The notes under the pieces were generated by a model. That model ran no database searches, was not told the origin of the DNA, and worked only from the letters and a program-made list of their open reading frames with translations. From Oscillospiraceae bacterium (lineage in GTDB: Bacteria; Bacillota; Clostridia; Oscillospirales; Oscillospiraceae), in NCBI GenBank assembly GCA_017416245.1, contig JAFQCX010000008.1:62001-126000 (forward strand): a stretch of DNA of 64,000 bases, in the 5' to 3' direction. Within the stretch, counting starts at the first letter, position 1. Each line of letters opens with the position of its first letter. The position numbers and the translations under genes were made by a program. Positions 46,492 through 54,700 of the stretch are shown piece by piece.

Positions 46492-46908
46492 ATGAAACGA
46501 ATTATGGGCGTTGATTACGGAGATGCGCGCACGGGAATTGCCGTGTCCGACCTGCTGTGCAGCCTTGTGGGAACCACCAACGTGATCCACAGCAGAAATA
46601 TGGAAAAGACCATCACGCAGATTTGCGCAATGGTCACAGAATCAGATATAGGCGAAATCGTGGTGGGCCTTCCCAAAAATATGGACGGCACAGAGGGGGT
46701 TCGTGCAGAGCTCTGCAGAGAATTTGCGCAGAAATTGGAGGAAGCTACAGGTCTGCCTGTGAAAATGTGGGACGAGCGCCGGACAACCGTGGAGGCGCAT
46801 AACATTCTGTCCCAGCATAACTACCACGGCAAGAAGCGTAAGGATACGGTGGATGCTGTGGCCGCATCCTTGATACTGGAAGGCTATTTGGCTTTCCGGG
46901 GACGATAA
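46492..46908 (+). CDS. ruvX: Holliday junction resolvase-like YqgF/RuvX
   Basis: A 138-residue RNase H-fold protein acting in pre-16S rRNA 5' end maturation and possibly junction resolution. MGVDYGDARTGIAVSD holds the first acidic residue, and IVVGLPKNMDGTEG and KRKDTVDAVAASLIL the others. ATG 46492 (MKRIMGV) has GAAGGAGCCGG upstream; an in-frame codon 11 residues earlier has no site. Its 3' end overlaps the convergent TauE-like gene by 25 bp, with no terminator between. The DUF1292 gene that often follows ruvX lies 3 kb away on the other strand. Confidence 0.93.
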   Translation: MKRIMGVDYGDARTGIAVSDLLCSLVGTTNVIHSRNMEKTITQICAMVTESDIGEIVVGLPKNMDGTEGVRAELCREFAQKLEEATGLPVKMWDERRTTVEAHNILSQHNYHGKKRKDTVDAVAASLILEGYLAFRGR

Positions 46909-47252
46909 AACAGTTCCCGCAACCCGGTCAGCAGCAATAATCCCCCAAAGCACTTTTTCAGAAGGTCTGTGTTTATTTTGTTGCCGATATAGCTGAACAG
47001 CGCGGCGGATACGCAACCCAACACAATAGCCGGCAGGATCCTTTTGATATTTAAGCGGCCCTGCTTGCAGTGAAATAGCGTGGCGATCAATGCGCCGGGC
47101 AGGAAGAACAGAAGGTTGGTCACCCGCGCCTGAGGATATTCCATGCCGACAACCACCGTCAGCCACAGCATTAGGAGGCTGCCGCCGCCTACGCCCAGGC
47201 CTGCCAAAAAACCCAGTATAACCGCTACGGGCAAGGTGAATAAATCTAACAT
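46884..47252 (-). CDS. TauE/SafE-type permease, half-size, second of a pair
   Basis: A 122-residue membrane protein with four helices and the TauE/SafE motif GFLAGLGVGGGSLLML near residue 14. TauE/SafE exporters of sulfite, sulfoacetate or related anions are normally about 250 residues built from two such halves. This is one half as a separate gene. ATG 47252 overlaps the preceding half's stop by seven bases, so the two are translationally coupled and probably form a heterodimer. Its 3' end overlaps the convergent ruvX by 25 bp. Confidence 0.85.
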   Translation of the reverse strand: MLDLFTLPVAVILGFLAGLGVGGGSLLMLWLTVVVGMEYPQARVTNLLFFLPGALIATLFHCKQGRLNIKRILPAIVLGCVSAALFSYIGNKINTDLLKKCFGGLLLLTGLRELFYRPRKAK

Positions 47253-47593
47253 AGATACCGAATGCCTCCCCAGATAATCAGCAGCCCCAGGCTGCGATGC
47301 AGCCAAAGAACAGGAATGCGCTTTCCCCATAACCCTGCGGCAATCCCGCCGACAGCGCTGCCGATCAGGTAGGGGAGAAGCTGCGCAAGGGTAATGCCCT
47401 GCAGACCTGAAAACAACAGGGAAACAACGCAAATCGGCGCGATGATCGCAATGGATGCAGGGAACAACTCCTCTTCTCCAAGGCCCGATTGCTTTCCCAG
47501 CATGGGCACCAGCACCATACCGCCACCTGCGCCAAACAGACCGTTGACAGCGCCTGCAGCCCCACCGCCTAATAACAGAAATATGTTACGCAA
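47246..47593 (-). CDS. TauE/SafE-type permease, half-size, first of a pair
   Basis: A 115-residue membrane protein with three to four helices and the motif GGGAAGAVNGLFGAGGGMVLVPML, here split as GAAGAVNGLFGAGGG and MVLVPML. It is the N-terminal half of a TauE/SafE unit. The start codon is TTG at 47593; its ribosome site GAGGTGG lies in one arm of a perfect 14-bp inverted repeat, so the start may be hidden in a hairpin. The transported anion is unknown. Confidence 0.83.
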   Translation of the reverse strand: MRNIFLLLGGGAAGAVNGLFGAGGGMVLVPMLGKQSGLGEEELFPASIAIIAPICVVSLLFSGLQGITLAQLLPYLIGSAVGGIAAGLWGKRIPVLWLHRSLGLLIIWGGIRYLC

Positions 47594-47636
47594 AAAACCA
47601 CCTCATTGGAAAGGATTACCTTATGAGGTGGTTTTT
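47593..47636 (-). promoter_or_regulatory. 14-bp inverted repeat covering the TauE-like ribosome site
   Basis: AAAAACCACCTCAT (47593-47606) and its perfect complement (47623-47636), 16-base loop. On the minus strand the second arm holds the Shine-Dalgarno GAGGTGG and runs into the TTG start, with T runs on both sides. It may work as a terminator/attenuator or hide the start. Confidence 0.7.
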
Positions 47637-47642
47637 ATACAA

Positions 47643-47676
47643 AAGCAGTGCGTTGCTCGAAAGCAACGCACTGCTT
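47643..47676 (-). terminator. Terminator of the ppiC-like gene
   Basis: A 15-bp perfect hairpin (AAGCAGTGCGTTGCT and its complement, loop of 4) just after the stop of the minus-strand foldase gene, followed by TTTTG. Confidence 0.88.
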
Positions 47677-47683
47677 GTTTTTA

Positions 47684-49333
47684 TTACATATAGGACAGCA
47701 CAGCGTCCAGATTCAAACGCTTTGTGTTGCCGGCTGTGATGGTTGCGGCATCGGTAATGCCGGTGTGCCACTTTTCCAGATCGGCAGCGCGCAATTCCTC
47801 GGAGATCATATAATCCCGATAGTTCATATCGTCGTCGCCGACGTAGTACATCACGTGATAGCCATATTCACTGACGATCACTTCGGTGTCGCCGGCCTTG
47901 CGATCAGCATCCAGAGCCCAGTTCTTAAAGGTGGGCACCAGGTTAGAGTCGCGGTGGATATCTTCAATCAAGCCACCTTCTGTAGCAGTGCCGTCGTCAG
48001 AATTCTTCTTAACCAGTTCGATGAAGGAATCCTCGGTCTTTGCGCCGGCTTCCCATTCCTTCAGATACTTCTCAGCCTCGGTCTTTGCTGCTTCCTTTTC
48101 TGCGTCAGAGTAGGTCGTATTGCCGTCAGAATCGGTCGTGCCGCCTGTGAACTTAACCAGCAGATGGCGGACATTTGCCAATGCCTGCAGATTTTCGTCA
48201 CGGCTCTGGAAGATAACAACGTAGTAACCGTTGATGGTCTTGGTCTCCTTGCCGTCTGCATCCTTGGAGACGCTTTCACTTGCGATGTAAGTGATGTCGC
48301 CTGCTACACGGGCCTTATCAGCCAGCCAGGACTGTAGCACGCTGGGGATGCCGGAGTACATAACAGATGTGTTCTTGGTGCTTGCAGCATCGGTCTTATC
48401 CTTGTTGATCTCCAGGGCTTTGATCGCCTTATCCAATGCTTCTACATCAGCGGAGGAAGCCAAAGCCTTTGCGGTGTCCTCAGCCTTCTTAACTGCGGCA
48501 TTCTTTTCTTCTTCGGTGTAGGTCTTGTTGCCCTTGTCGTCGGTCGTGCCGCCGGTGAGGTAGCTGCTGGTGGCAACATAGTAGCTTACGTAGTTGAAGG
48601 CATTATAGTTGTTGGGGTTCTTGCTGTCCTGCTCGCGAATAGCGGCATCATCATACTTCAGACCGTCGTTATATTGGTTGTAGTATGCCTGCGCAATGGT
48701 GACGATCTTGTTATATTCCATAAAGGATTCTGTGGTAGAGCCGTAACCGTACATAGCGCGCAGATATGCATTCACGTTGGAGTAGCCGCTGTACATAGCA
48801 TACAGCTTCAGCTGCTCGCCGGACATATCCAGAGCCTCCTGCTGATCCTCGGTCAGCTTGAAGCCTTCTGCCATTGCCTTGTCGTACAGGGCGTAGTCGC
48901 TCTTTGCCTTGTTCAGGGCATCCTGCAGGAACTGGTCAGCCCAGGTCTTTCCGGTTTTTTCATCGGTGATCTGCTCATTGATGGGCTTGTTAACGTCCAG
49001 ACCCATCATACCGGCATAAACAGAGAGATTCTCACCATAGCCAGATGCCCAGTTTCTAATGCAATCATTCAGGTAGTAGTTCATCTGAACACTGTTGAGC
49101 TTATGTTCGCCGGTGGTAGCGGCAATGGTGTTTTTGTCGATGATGCCGGAGTGGTTCACAGCTCTGACACCCAGAACACCGATGGCAGTCAAAGCAACTA
49201 CCAGCATAATTGCCACAAATGTAACGGTGATACGCTTCAGCTTTTTAGCCTCGGCCTGTTCTTGCCGCTGACGCTCAGACAGCTGTGCAGCAGCTTGCTC
49301 CTTGCGGAGTTTCTTCTTATCGGATGCGCTCAT
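47684..49333 (-). CDS. Membrane-anchored PpiC-type peptidyl-prolyl isomerase (foldase)
   Basis: A 549-residue protein. A Lys/Arg/Glu/Gln-rich cytoplasmic start (1-30) precedes one transmembrane helix (about 35-55), with no lipobox, so it is anchored by the helix and faces outward. A SurA/PrsA-like helical region follows, then a PpiC rotamase domain (about 375-500) with RHLLVKF, DSFIELVKKNSDDGTATEGGLI and EVIVSEYGYHVMYYV. The pattern GGTTD-GN-TY-EK-AA occurs twice, near residues 259 and 395. PrsA-like foldases help exported proteins fold. ATG 49333 is chosen as GAGAGGATTTG precedes it. Confidence 0.88.
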   Translation of the reverse strand: MSASDKKKLRKEQAAAQLSERQRQEQAEAKKLKRITVTFVAIMLVVALTAIGVLGVRAVNHSGIIDKNTIAATTGEHKLNSVQMNYYLNDCIRNWASGYGENLSVYAGMMGLDVNKPINEQITDEKTGKTWADQFLQDALNKAKSDYALYDKAMAEGFKLTEDQQEALDMSGEQLKLYAMYSGYSNVNAYLRAMYGYGSTTESFMEYNKIVTIAQAYYNQYNDGLKYDDAAIREQDSKNPNNYNAFNYVSYYVATSSYLTGGTTDDKGNKTYTEEEKNAAVKKAEDTAKALASSADVEALDKAIKALEINKDKTDAASTKNTSVMYSGIPSVLQSWLADKARVAGDITYIASESVSKDADGKETKTINGYYVVIFQSRDENLQALANVRHLLVKFTGGTTDSDGNTTYSDAEKEAAKTEAEKYLKEWEAGAKTEDSFIELVKKNSDDGTATEGGLIEDIHRDSNLVPTFKNWALDADRKAGDTEVIVSEYGYHVMYYVGDDDMNYRDYMISEELRAADLEKWHTGITDAATITAGNTKRLNLDAVLSYM

Positions 49334-49494
49334 ATAATCAAATCCTCTCGTATAAGGTGTGTAATATTGTGACCAAATAGGGCACATAAGTTATGCTATT
49401 ATAACTGATAATTGTCTTTGTTGCAAGCGTAATCTTTCTGTTTGGAGAAAATATGAAAAAAGTTTACAATTTTTTAGATGGTTTTCATAAAAAT

Positions 49495-49516
49495 ATGGGG
49501 AGCAAGCGCTCCCCAT
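49495..49516 (-). terminator. Terminator of the ncRNA
   Basis: Hairpin GGGGAGC/GCTCCCC with a short loop, followed on the minus strand by ATATTTTTA, just past the ncRNA. Confidence 0.85.
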
Positions 49517-49529
49517 ACCGCCCCGCTTT

Positions 49530-49706
49530 AGCCGTACGCGCCCAATTATGACCTGCACGTAAAGGCAGGTGGGTTGCCGCTCCGTGTTTTAGCTGCTCCC
49601 AACGTCCGCTACATGTCAAAGCATAAGCGGGAGGTCTGCAATCCAACAAGGAAGTCTAACATCCCTAGATAATAATGTGGGTCCAAAAGGGCGACATTAC
49701 GCACCA
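49530..49706 (-). ncRNA. ssrS: 6S RNA (ssrS) candidate
   Basis: This gene-free stretch folds, on the minus strand, into one closed rod. The closing stem pairs CGTA and CGCCC (plus-strand 49689-49702) with GGGCG and TACG (49533-49543). Apical arms CTCCC/GGGAG enclose a loop near ATGCTTTGACATGT. A 3' hairpin CCCACCTGC...GCAGGTCATAATTGGG follows the segment ACACGGAGCGGCAAC. Length about 177 nt and the rod with a central open region fit 6S RNA, which mimics an open promoter and binds RNA polymerase. Identity rests on recalled similarity. No separate promoter was found, so it may be processed from the upstream DUF1292 transcript. Confidence 0.55.
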
Positions 49707-49719
49707 AGCAGGAAATGTG

Positions 49720-50007
49720 TTAATCTTCTTCGTCCTCTTCCTCGTAAAGCTGTTCCATAATCAGGTTGTAAACAGTTTCCAGCTCCTCATCGTCTTCAAT
49801 GGCGCAGAGAATGGGTTCTTCTTCGCCGTCCTCTTCCACAGATTTTAAGATGCTGACCTCCAAGTCGCCATCCTCCTCGCCGTTGGCGGGGACAACAGCC
49901 AAATAGGTCGCACCGTTGTACTCAAGTGTCGTAAGGACTTCCAACTCAAACTCAGTGCCGTCCTCATCTACAATGGTCATAAAATCAGAACCGTAATCAT
50001 CAGACAT
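49720..50007 (-). CDS. DUF1292 family acidic protein
   Basis: A 95-residue, strongly acidic protein (FMTIVDEDGTEFELEVL ... YEEEDEED) with the DUF1292 pattern, common in Firmicutes beside ruvX and the IreB-type DUF965 gene. Its function is unknown. ATG 50007 is preceded by GGAGGTATTCACC; 22 in-frame codons before it are non-conserved. The ncRNA begins about 14 bases after its stop. Confidence 0.88.
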   Translation of the reverse strand: MSDDYGSDFMTIVDEDGTEFELEVLTTLEYNGATYLAVVPANGEEDGDLEVSILKSVEEDGEEEPILCAIEDDEELETVYNLIMEQLYEEEDEED

Positions 50008-50201
50008 GGTGAATACCTCCGTCGTTTTGTATAGGTTTATTTTAACCGCAAACGATGGGAAAATCAAGTCCAAACCGGTCGCCTCTACTATTATATCCTC
50101 AGGATAAATTTTTATGAGAAGGGAAAAACAGAGAAAATGGTTATACTACATTAAATTAAAAGATATTTCATAAATTGGGTCTTTCGTTTTGTGTATGAAT
50201 A

Positions 50202-50240
50202 TGCTATAATGATATGAATGATAGTATGCTCTCATACTAT
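50202..50240 (+). promoter_or_regulatory. Extended -10 promoter and hairpin before the PBP gene
   Basis: TGC-TATAAT (50202-50210) is an extended -10; the -35 is weak. An 8-bp inverted repeat ATAGTATG/CATACTAT with loop CTCT (50221-50240) covers the predicted start. It may be an operator or a 5' hairpin. The rest of the 300-base gap shows nothing further that I can support. Confidence 0.6.
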
Positions 50241-50311
50241 ACGTATTTGTAAGCTATGTGAATTTGCAAGTTGACCATGCCGGCTGTTGCCGGTGCAATG
50301 GAGGTTATAAT

Positions 50312-52930
50312 ATGGACAAGGATAAGAAGAAACTGCCGCGGCAGGACTGGAGACCTCACTGGAGCCTGGAATCACTCCAAAAGGCCGGTAAGATTGCCCT
50401 TTCCGTTCTGCAGGTTGCAGGCGGCGCATTGGTAACCGTTCTGCTGATCGGTATCGTGTGCGGTTTTGTGTTTGTGGGAATCCTGGGCGATTACCTGCAG
50501 GAAGATATTCTGCCCATGGCAGGTATGGAGATCGATGACGTGGAGATGGAGAAAAACTCCTCTATGTACTATGTGGACGAAAACGGAGATATCCAGGTCT
50601 ATCAGCAGATATTTGCATCCACCACCAGCAAATGGGCGGATTTGGAGGACATCCCCAAGGATATGGTTCACGCGGCTGTATCCATTGAGGACCACCGTTT
50701 CTATACCCATCAGGGTGTGGACTGGGTAACGACTATTAAGGCTTGCGCCAGAATGTTCTTTGGTGACGACTCTGTGGGCGGCTCCAGTATTACCCAGCAG
50801 CTGATCAAAAACCTTCTGCTGTTTGAAGATGATACGGCTGACGATGTTACGGTGCAAAGAAAGGTGCTGGAGATCTTCAGAGCCATCCAGCTGGAGAAAC
50901 GGTATCATAAGGATACCATTATGGAGATGTACCTGAACTGCATCTACTTGGGTCAGGGCTGCCGCGGTGTCCGCAGCGCAGCTGAGACCTATTTCGGCAA
51001 GGAATTGGAAATGCTGACCACCGCTGAGTGCGCCAGCATAATCAGCATCACCAACTCTCCTACCTATTACGATCCCTATCAGAACTTTGATAACAACAAA
51101 GAGCGTAAGGAAAATGTTCTTTGGGCAATGCGGGAATACGGCTGGCTGGATGATGCCCAGTATCAGGAGGCGATCAGCCAGGAGCTGGTGCTGAAGTACG
51201 GCGTTGACGATGCAGACAGACTGGCAACCTGCAACAACGAAGCGTGCGGCTACCGCGGCACAGTCAGCACCTACAAACAGGAAGGCAGTGTCTATTACTG
51301 CCCTGAATGTAACACCCAAACTTCCGTGAAGAAGGATAACTCCAAGGCCGTGTATTCCTATTTTGGCGATACGGTGCTTGAGGACGTGGCAAAAGCCCTT
51401 GCCAAGCAGGCAAATTTCCAGTGGAACGATATGACCCGTGAGATGATGATGCAGCAGATCCAGAAGGCAGGTTATCACATCTATACTACCCTGGATAAGC
51501 GTGTACAGGATCAGGTGGATAAGATCTACACCAACCTGGATGAAATTCCCGACACCCGTGGCGGTCAGCAAGCGCAATCTGCTATGGTTATTATTGACAG
51601 TCGTTCCGGTGATATTGTAGCAATGGTAGGTGGTGTGGGGGAGAAGACAGAGCATGATGCGTGGAACCGTGCAACCGACTCCCGTCGACAATCCGGCTCT
51701 TCCATTAAGCCTATCTCCGTCTATGCCCCTGCCTTTGAGTCCGGCGCGATCACCCCTGCAACAGTTATCAAGGACCTGCCCCAGAGCTACAGCGATAAAG
51801 GACCGTACCCCTTGAACGATACAAGAAGCTATTCCTATGCCCGTACTATCTTCCGAGGCATTGTCCGTTCTGTTAACGCAGTTGCGGCCAATACTCTGGA
51901 AAAAGCCGGTGAAAAATACGGCTACGATTTCGCAGTTGATAAATTCCGCATTTCTACCTTGGTGGAAAAATACGAGGCTGCAGACGGCGAAATTAAAAGC
52001 GATGTGGGCGTCGGCCCCTTGGCCTTGGGCGCGCAGACCATCGGTGTTACTGTGCGCGATATGGCCAGCGCCTTTGCAACCTTTGCCAATGACGGTATGT
52101 ACCGCAAGGGCAGAACCTTTACAAAGGTATATGACAGTAAGGGCAATCTGATTTTGGACAATGTTCAGGAATCCGAACAGATCCTCAGCCAGAAAACGGT
52201 GGATTATACCAACTACTGCCTGACTGTTGCGACCAAAGAGGGTACCGGCACAGAGGCAAATCTGTTCAATGCCTATGGCATTACCACTGCAGGCAAAACC
52301 GGCACCTCCGGCGACAGCAAGGATAAGTGGTACTGTGGCTTTACCGGTTATTATACTGCGGCAGTGTGGTTCGGCTTTGATGACCCAGAAACCCTTCGCT
52401 GTGTAAGTGTCAGCAACCCCGCAGCAGTTCTGTTCAGAAAGGTTATGGGCCCCATTCACAGTGGTAAGAGCGATATTCTGCTGCACAGCAACCGTCTGCA
52501 ATCTGTGGAGGTCTGCCTGAGCTCCGGCAAGCTGGCAACAGATGCCTGCAGAGCAGATATCCGTAACGTTGCTCCCCTCAGCAGTGATTTTGTTTCCACC
52601 AGCACGTCAGTGGTATATCCCGAGGATATGCCTACCGAAACCTGTGATAAGCACGTTGCGCTGGATTATTGCTCCGGCGGTGGCGTGGCAACGGATGCCT
52701 GCCGTCATGCGGGCGCAACCATTACTAAGCGGGGTCTGGTGAAGATGACGCAGAGTGAAATCAATGAGATTTTGAAAGCATCTCCCTACAATTTGATTAA
52801 GGACTACACGCGGGATGACTATGTGTATTATTTGAATGCGGACGGCAGTGACGGCTGGTTCAGAGGCGTCCGTAACAATCTGAGTCAGAGCATAAAAGCG
52901 CCCTACAAAGTCTGTCCGAAGCATAACTGA
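50312..52930 (+). CDS. Class A penicillin-binding protein (glycosyltransferase-transpeptidase)
   Basis: An 872-residue bifunctional cell-wall synthase. A cytoplasmic tail and one transmembrane helix (about residues 28-58) precede the GT51 domain with SIEDHRFYTHQGVD (catalytic Glu126) and GGSSITQQLIKN. The transpeptidase has SSIK (Ser463, Lys466), SVN near 520 and KTG at 662-664. Between the two domains lies a Cys4 ribbon, C307-x4-C312 and C330-x2-C333, which is unusual for a PBP. A second Cys-rich patch lies in the C-terminal tail. Polymerises lipid II and cross-links it. ATG 50312 has GGAGGTTATAAT upstream. Confidence 0.94.
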   Translation: MDKDKKKLPRQDWRPHWSLESLQKAGKIALSVLQVAGGALVTVLLIGIVCGFVFVGILGDYLQEDILPMAGMEIDDVEMEKNSSMYYVDENGDIQVYQQIFASTTSKWADLEDIPKDMVHAAVSIEDHRFYTHQGVDWVTTIKACARMFFGDDSVGGSSITQQLIKNLLLFEDDTADDVTVQRKVLEIFRAIQLEKRYHKDTIMEMYLNCIYLGQGCRGVRSAAETYFGKELEMLTTAECASIISITNSPTYYDPYQNFDNNKERKENVLWAMREYGWLDDAQYQEAISQELVLKYGVDDADRLATCNNEACGYRGTVSTYKQEGSVYYCPECNTQTSVKKDNSKAVYSYFGDTVLEDVAKALAKQANFQWNDMTREMMMQQIQKAGYHIYTTLDKRVQDQVDKIYTNLDEIPDTRGGQQAQSAMVIIDSRSGDIVAMVGGVGEKTEHDAWNRATDSRRQSGSSIKPISVYAPAFESGAITPATVIKDLPQSYSDKGPYPLNDTRSYSYARTIFRGIVRSVNAVAANTLEKAGEKYGYDFAVDKFRISTLVEKYEAADGEIKSDVGVGPLALGAQTIGVTVRDMASAFATFANDGMYRKGRTFTKVYDSKGNLILDNVQESEQILSQKTVDYTNYCLTVATKEGTGTEANLFNAYGITTAGKTGTSGDSKDKWYCGFTGYYTAAVWFGFDDPETLRCVSVSNPAAVLFRKVMGPIHSGKSDILLHSNRLQSVEVCLSSGKLATDACRADIRNVAPLSSDFVSTSTSVVYPEDMPTETCDKHVALDYCSGGGVATDACRHAGATITKRGLVKMTQSEINEILKASPYNLIKDYTRDDYVYYLNADGSDGWFRGVRNNLSQSIKAPYKVCPKHN

Positions 52931-52975
52931 TCGATGCAATACAGGGGCATAGCGTTGCCCATAAAGGAGAAACAG

Positions 52976-53842
52976 ATGATTTGGATTTCCGACCAATGGA
53001 AAGATTATGAGGTTCTGGATACCGCAGCCGGTGAACGGCTGGAGCGGTGGGGTAAGTATGTCCTGGTGCGTCCCGACCCGCAGGTCATTTGGGACACGCC
53101 CCATAGTGACCCCGCCTGGAAGCATTACGATGCCCGTTATGTCCGTTCCTCCACAGGTGGCGGCCGCTGGACGGATCACAACCTGCCGGAACGGTGGCAG
53201 ATCCGTTATAAGGACTACCTGACCTTTAACGTAAAACCTATGAATTTTAAGCATACGGGCGTGTTCCCCGAGCAGGCAGCCAACTGGGATTTTATCCGGG
53301 ATAAGGTTGCCTCTGCCGGTCGCCCCACAAGGGTACTAAACCTGTTTGCCTACTCCGGCGGCGCTACCTTGGCAGCCGCCGCAGGCGGCGCTGAGGTGTT
53401 CCATGTGGATGCCTCTAAGGGTATGGTCTCCTGGGCAAAGGAGAATGCCCATGCTTCCGGCCTGGCAGACAGACCTATTCACTGGATCGTGGATGACTGC
53501 GGAAAGTTTATCCAGCGGGAAATTCGCCGCGGCCGCCGTTATGACGGCATCGTTATGGACCCGCCCAGCTATGGCCGTGGCCCCAGCGGTGAGATTTGGA
53601 AAATGGAAACCAGCTTCTATCCCTTCCTGCTGGAGGTGTCGAAGCTGCTGACCGATAACCCCCTGTTTGTGATCATCAACTCCTATACCACCGGCTTGGC
53701 TCCTTCTGCTGTGGGCTATGCCTCTGACGTGGTGTTCGGTGAGAATCACGGGGGCAGTACTGCGGTAGGTGAGCTGGGCTTGCCGGTAAAGTCAACAGGC
53801 TTTGTTCTGCCCTGTGGCGCGACCGGCCGCTGGACACCGTAA
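52976..53842 (+). CDS. Class I SAM-dependent (rRNA-type) methyltransferase
   Basis: A 288-residue methyltransferase related to RlmI/RlmK but without the N-terminal PUA domain (those are about 390 residues). The SAM-binding motif LNLFAYSGGATLAAAAGGAEVFHVD (quoted as LFAYSGG and VFHVDASKG) is followed by MDPPSYGRGPSGE, the catalytic-type DPPxY. The likely substrate is 23S rRNA cytosine, but without PUA this is uncertain. ATG 52976 has AAAGGAGAAAC upstream; an earlier in-frame start has none. Confidence 0.85.
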   Translation: MIWISDQWKDYEVLDTAAGERLERWGKYVLVRPDPQVIWDTPHSDPAWKHYDARYVRSSTGGGRWTDHNLPERWQIRYKDYLTFNVKPMNFKHTGVFPEQAANWDFIRDKVASAGRPTRVLNLFAYSGGATLAAAAGGAEVFHVDASKGMVSWAKENAHASGLADRPIHWIVDDCGKFIQREIRRGRRYDGIVMDPPSYGRGPSGEIWKMETSFYPFLLEVSKLLTDNPLFVIINSYTTGLAPSAVGYASDVVFGENHGGSTAVGELGLPVKSTGFVLPCGATGRWTP

Positions 53843-53854
53843 GGAGGTACTGTG

Positions 53855-54700
53855 TTGAGTACTGCAATTTCAGTAGAGAATTTAGCATTTACTTACCCGG
53901 GCGTGGATGATGCGCCCGGCGCCCCTGTGTTTGAGGATTTAAGCCTTGCCATAGAACAGGGCTCCTTTGTTGCTGTTCTTGGCAGCAACGGCTGCGGAAA
54001 ATCCACCCTTGCCAAGCATTTTAACAGCATTTTGCTTCCCTGTGGCGGAAAGGTGTACGTCAGCGGAATGGACACCTCCGACCCCGAGTTGCTGATCGCT
54101 GTGCGCAGAGCTGTGGGGATGGTTTTCCAAAATCCCGATAACCAGATCGTTGCCAACGTGGTGGAGGAGGATGTGGCATTTGGCCCGGAGAACCTGGGTG
54201 TTGCCGCACCTGTGATCCGCCAGCGGGTGGATAATGCCCTCAAACAGGTGGGTATGTACCATTACCGCAATCACGCACCCCATCTTCTGTCCGGCGGACA
54301 GAAGCAGCGTGTGGCCATTGCGGGCATCATTGCAATGGAGCCGAAGTGCATCGTACTGGATGAACCCACTGCAATGCTGGATCCCAGAGGCCGCAAAGAG
54401 GTAATGGAGACCATAGGTAAATTAAACCGGGAAAAGGGGATCACCGTTGTGCTGATCACCCATCATATGGATGAGGCTGCCCAGGCGCAGCGGGTGGTGG
54501 TGCTGCACAAGGGGAGCGTTGCTCTGGACGGAACACCCCGGGAAGTCTTTTCTCAGGTGGAGACCCTTCACGGTATGGGTCTTGCCGCGCCGGACACGGT
54601 GGAGCTGTTTTATAATTTGAACAGCTGTGGTTTTTCCCTTCCGCTAGATAAAATAAACGCAGAAGAATGTGCGCAGGTACTTTATGAGGACCTAGGGTGA
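53855..54700 (+). CDS. ecfA1: Energy-coupling factor transporter ATPase EcfA1
   Basis: A 281-residue ABC ATPase of a vitamin/metal ECF importer. Walker A is GSNGCGKST, the Q-loop VFQNPDNQIV, signature LLSGGQKQRVAIAG and Walker B CIVLDEPTAMLDP. TTG 53855 is preferred because TAAGGAGGTAC sits seven bases upstream; GTG at 53852 is possible. The final Gly codon and TGA stop are supplied by an inserted MITE-like element: the coding frame reads CTA-GGG-TGA across its left end. The length remains near normal, so the protein is probably intact apart from its last residues. Confidence 0.92.
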   Translation: MSTAISVENLAFTYPGVDDAPGAPVFEDLSLAIEQGSFVAVLGSNGCGKSTLAKHFNSILLPCGGKVYVSGMDTSDPELLIAVRRAVGMVFQNPDNQIVANVVEEDVAFGPENLGVAAPVIRQRVDNALKQVGMYHYRNHAPHLLSGGQKQRVAIAGIIAMEPKCIVLDEPTAMLDPRGRKEVMETIGKLNREKGITVVLITHHMDEAAQAQRVVVLHKGSVALDGTPREVFSQVETLHGMGLAAPDTVELFYNLNSCGFSLPLDKINAEECAQVLYEDLG

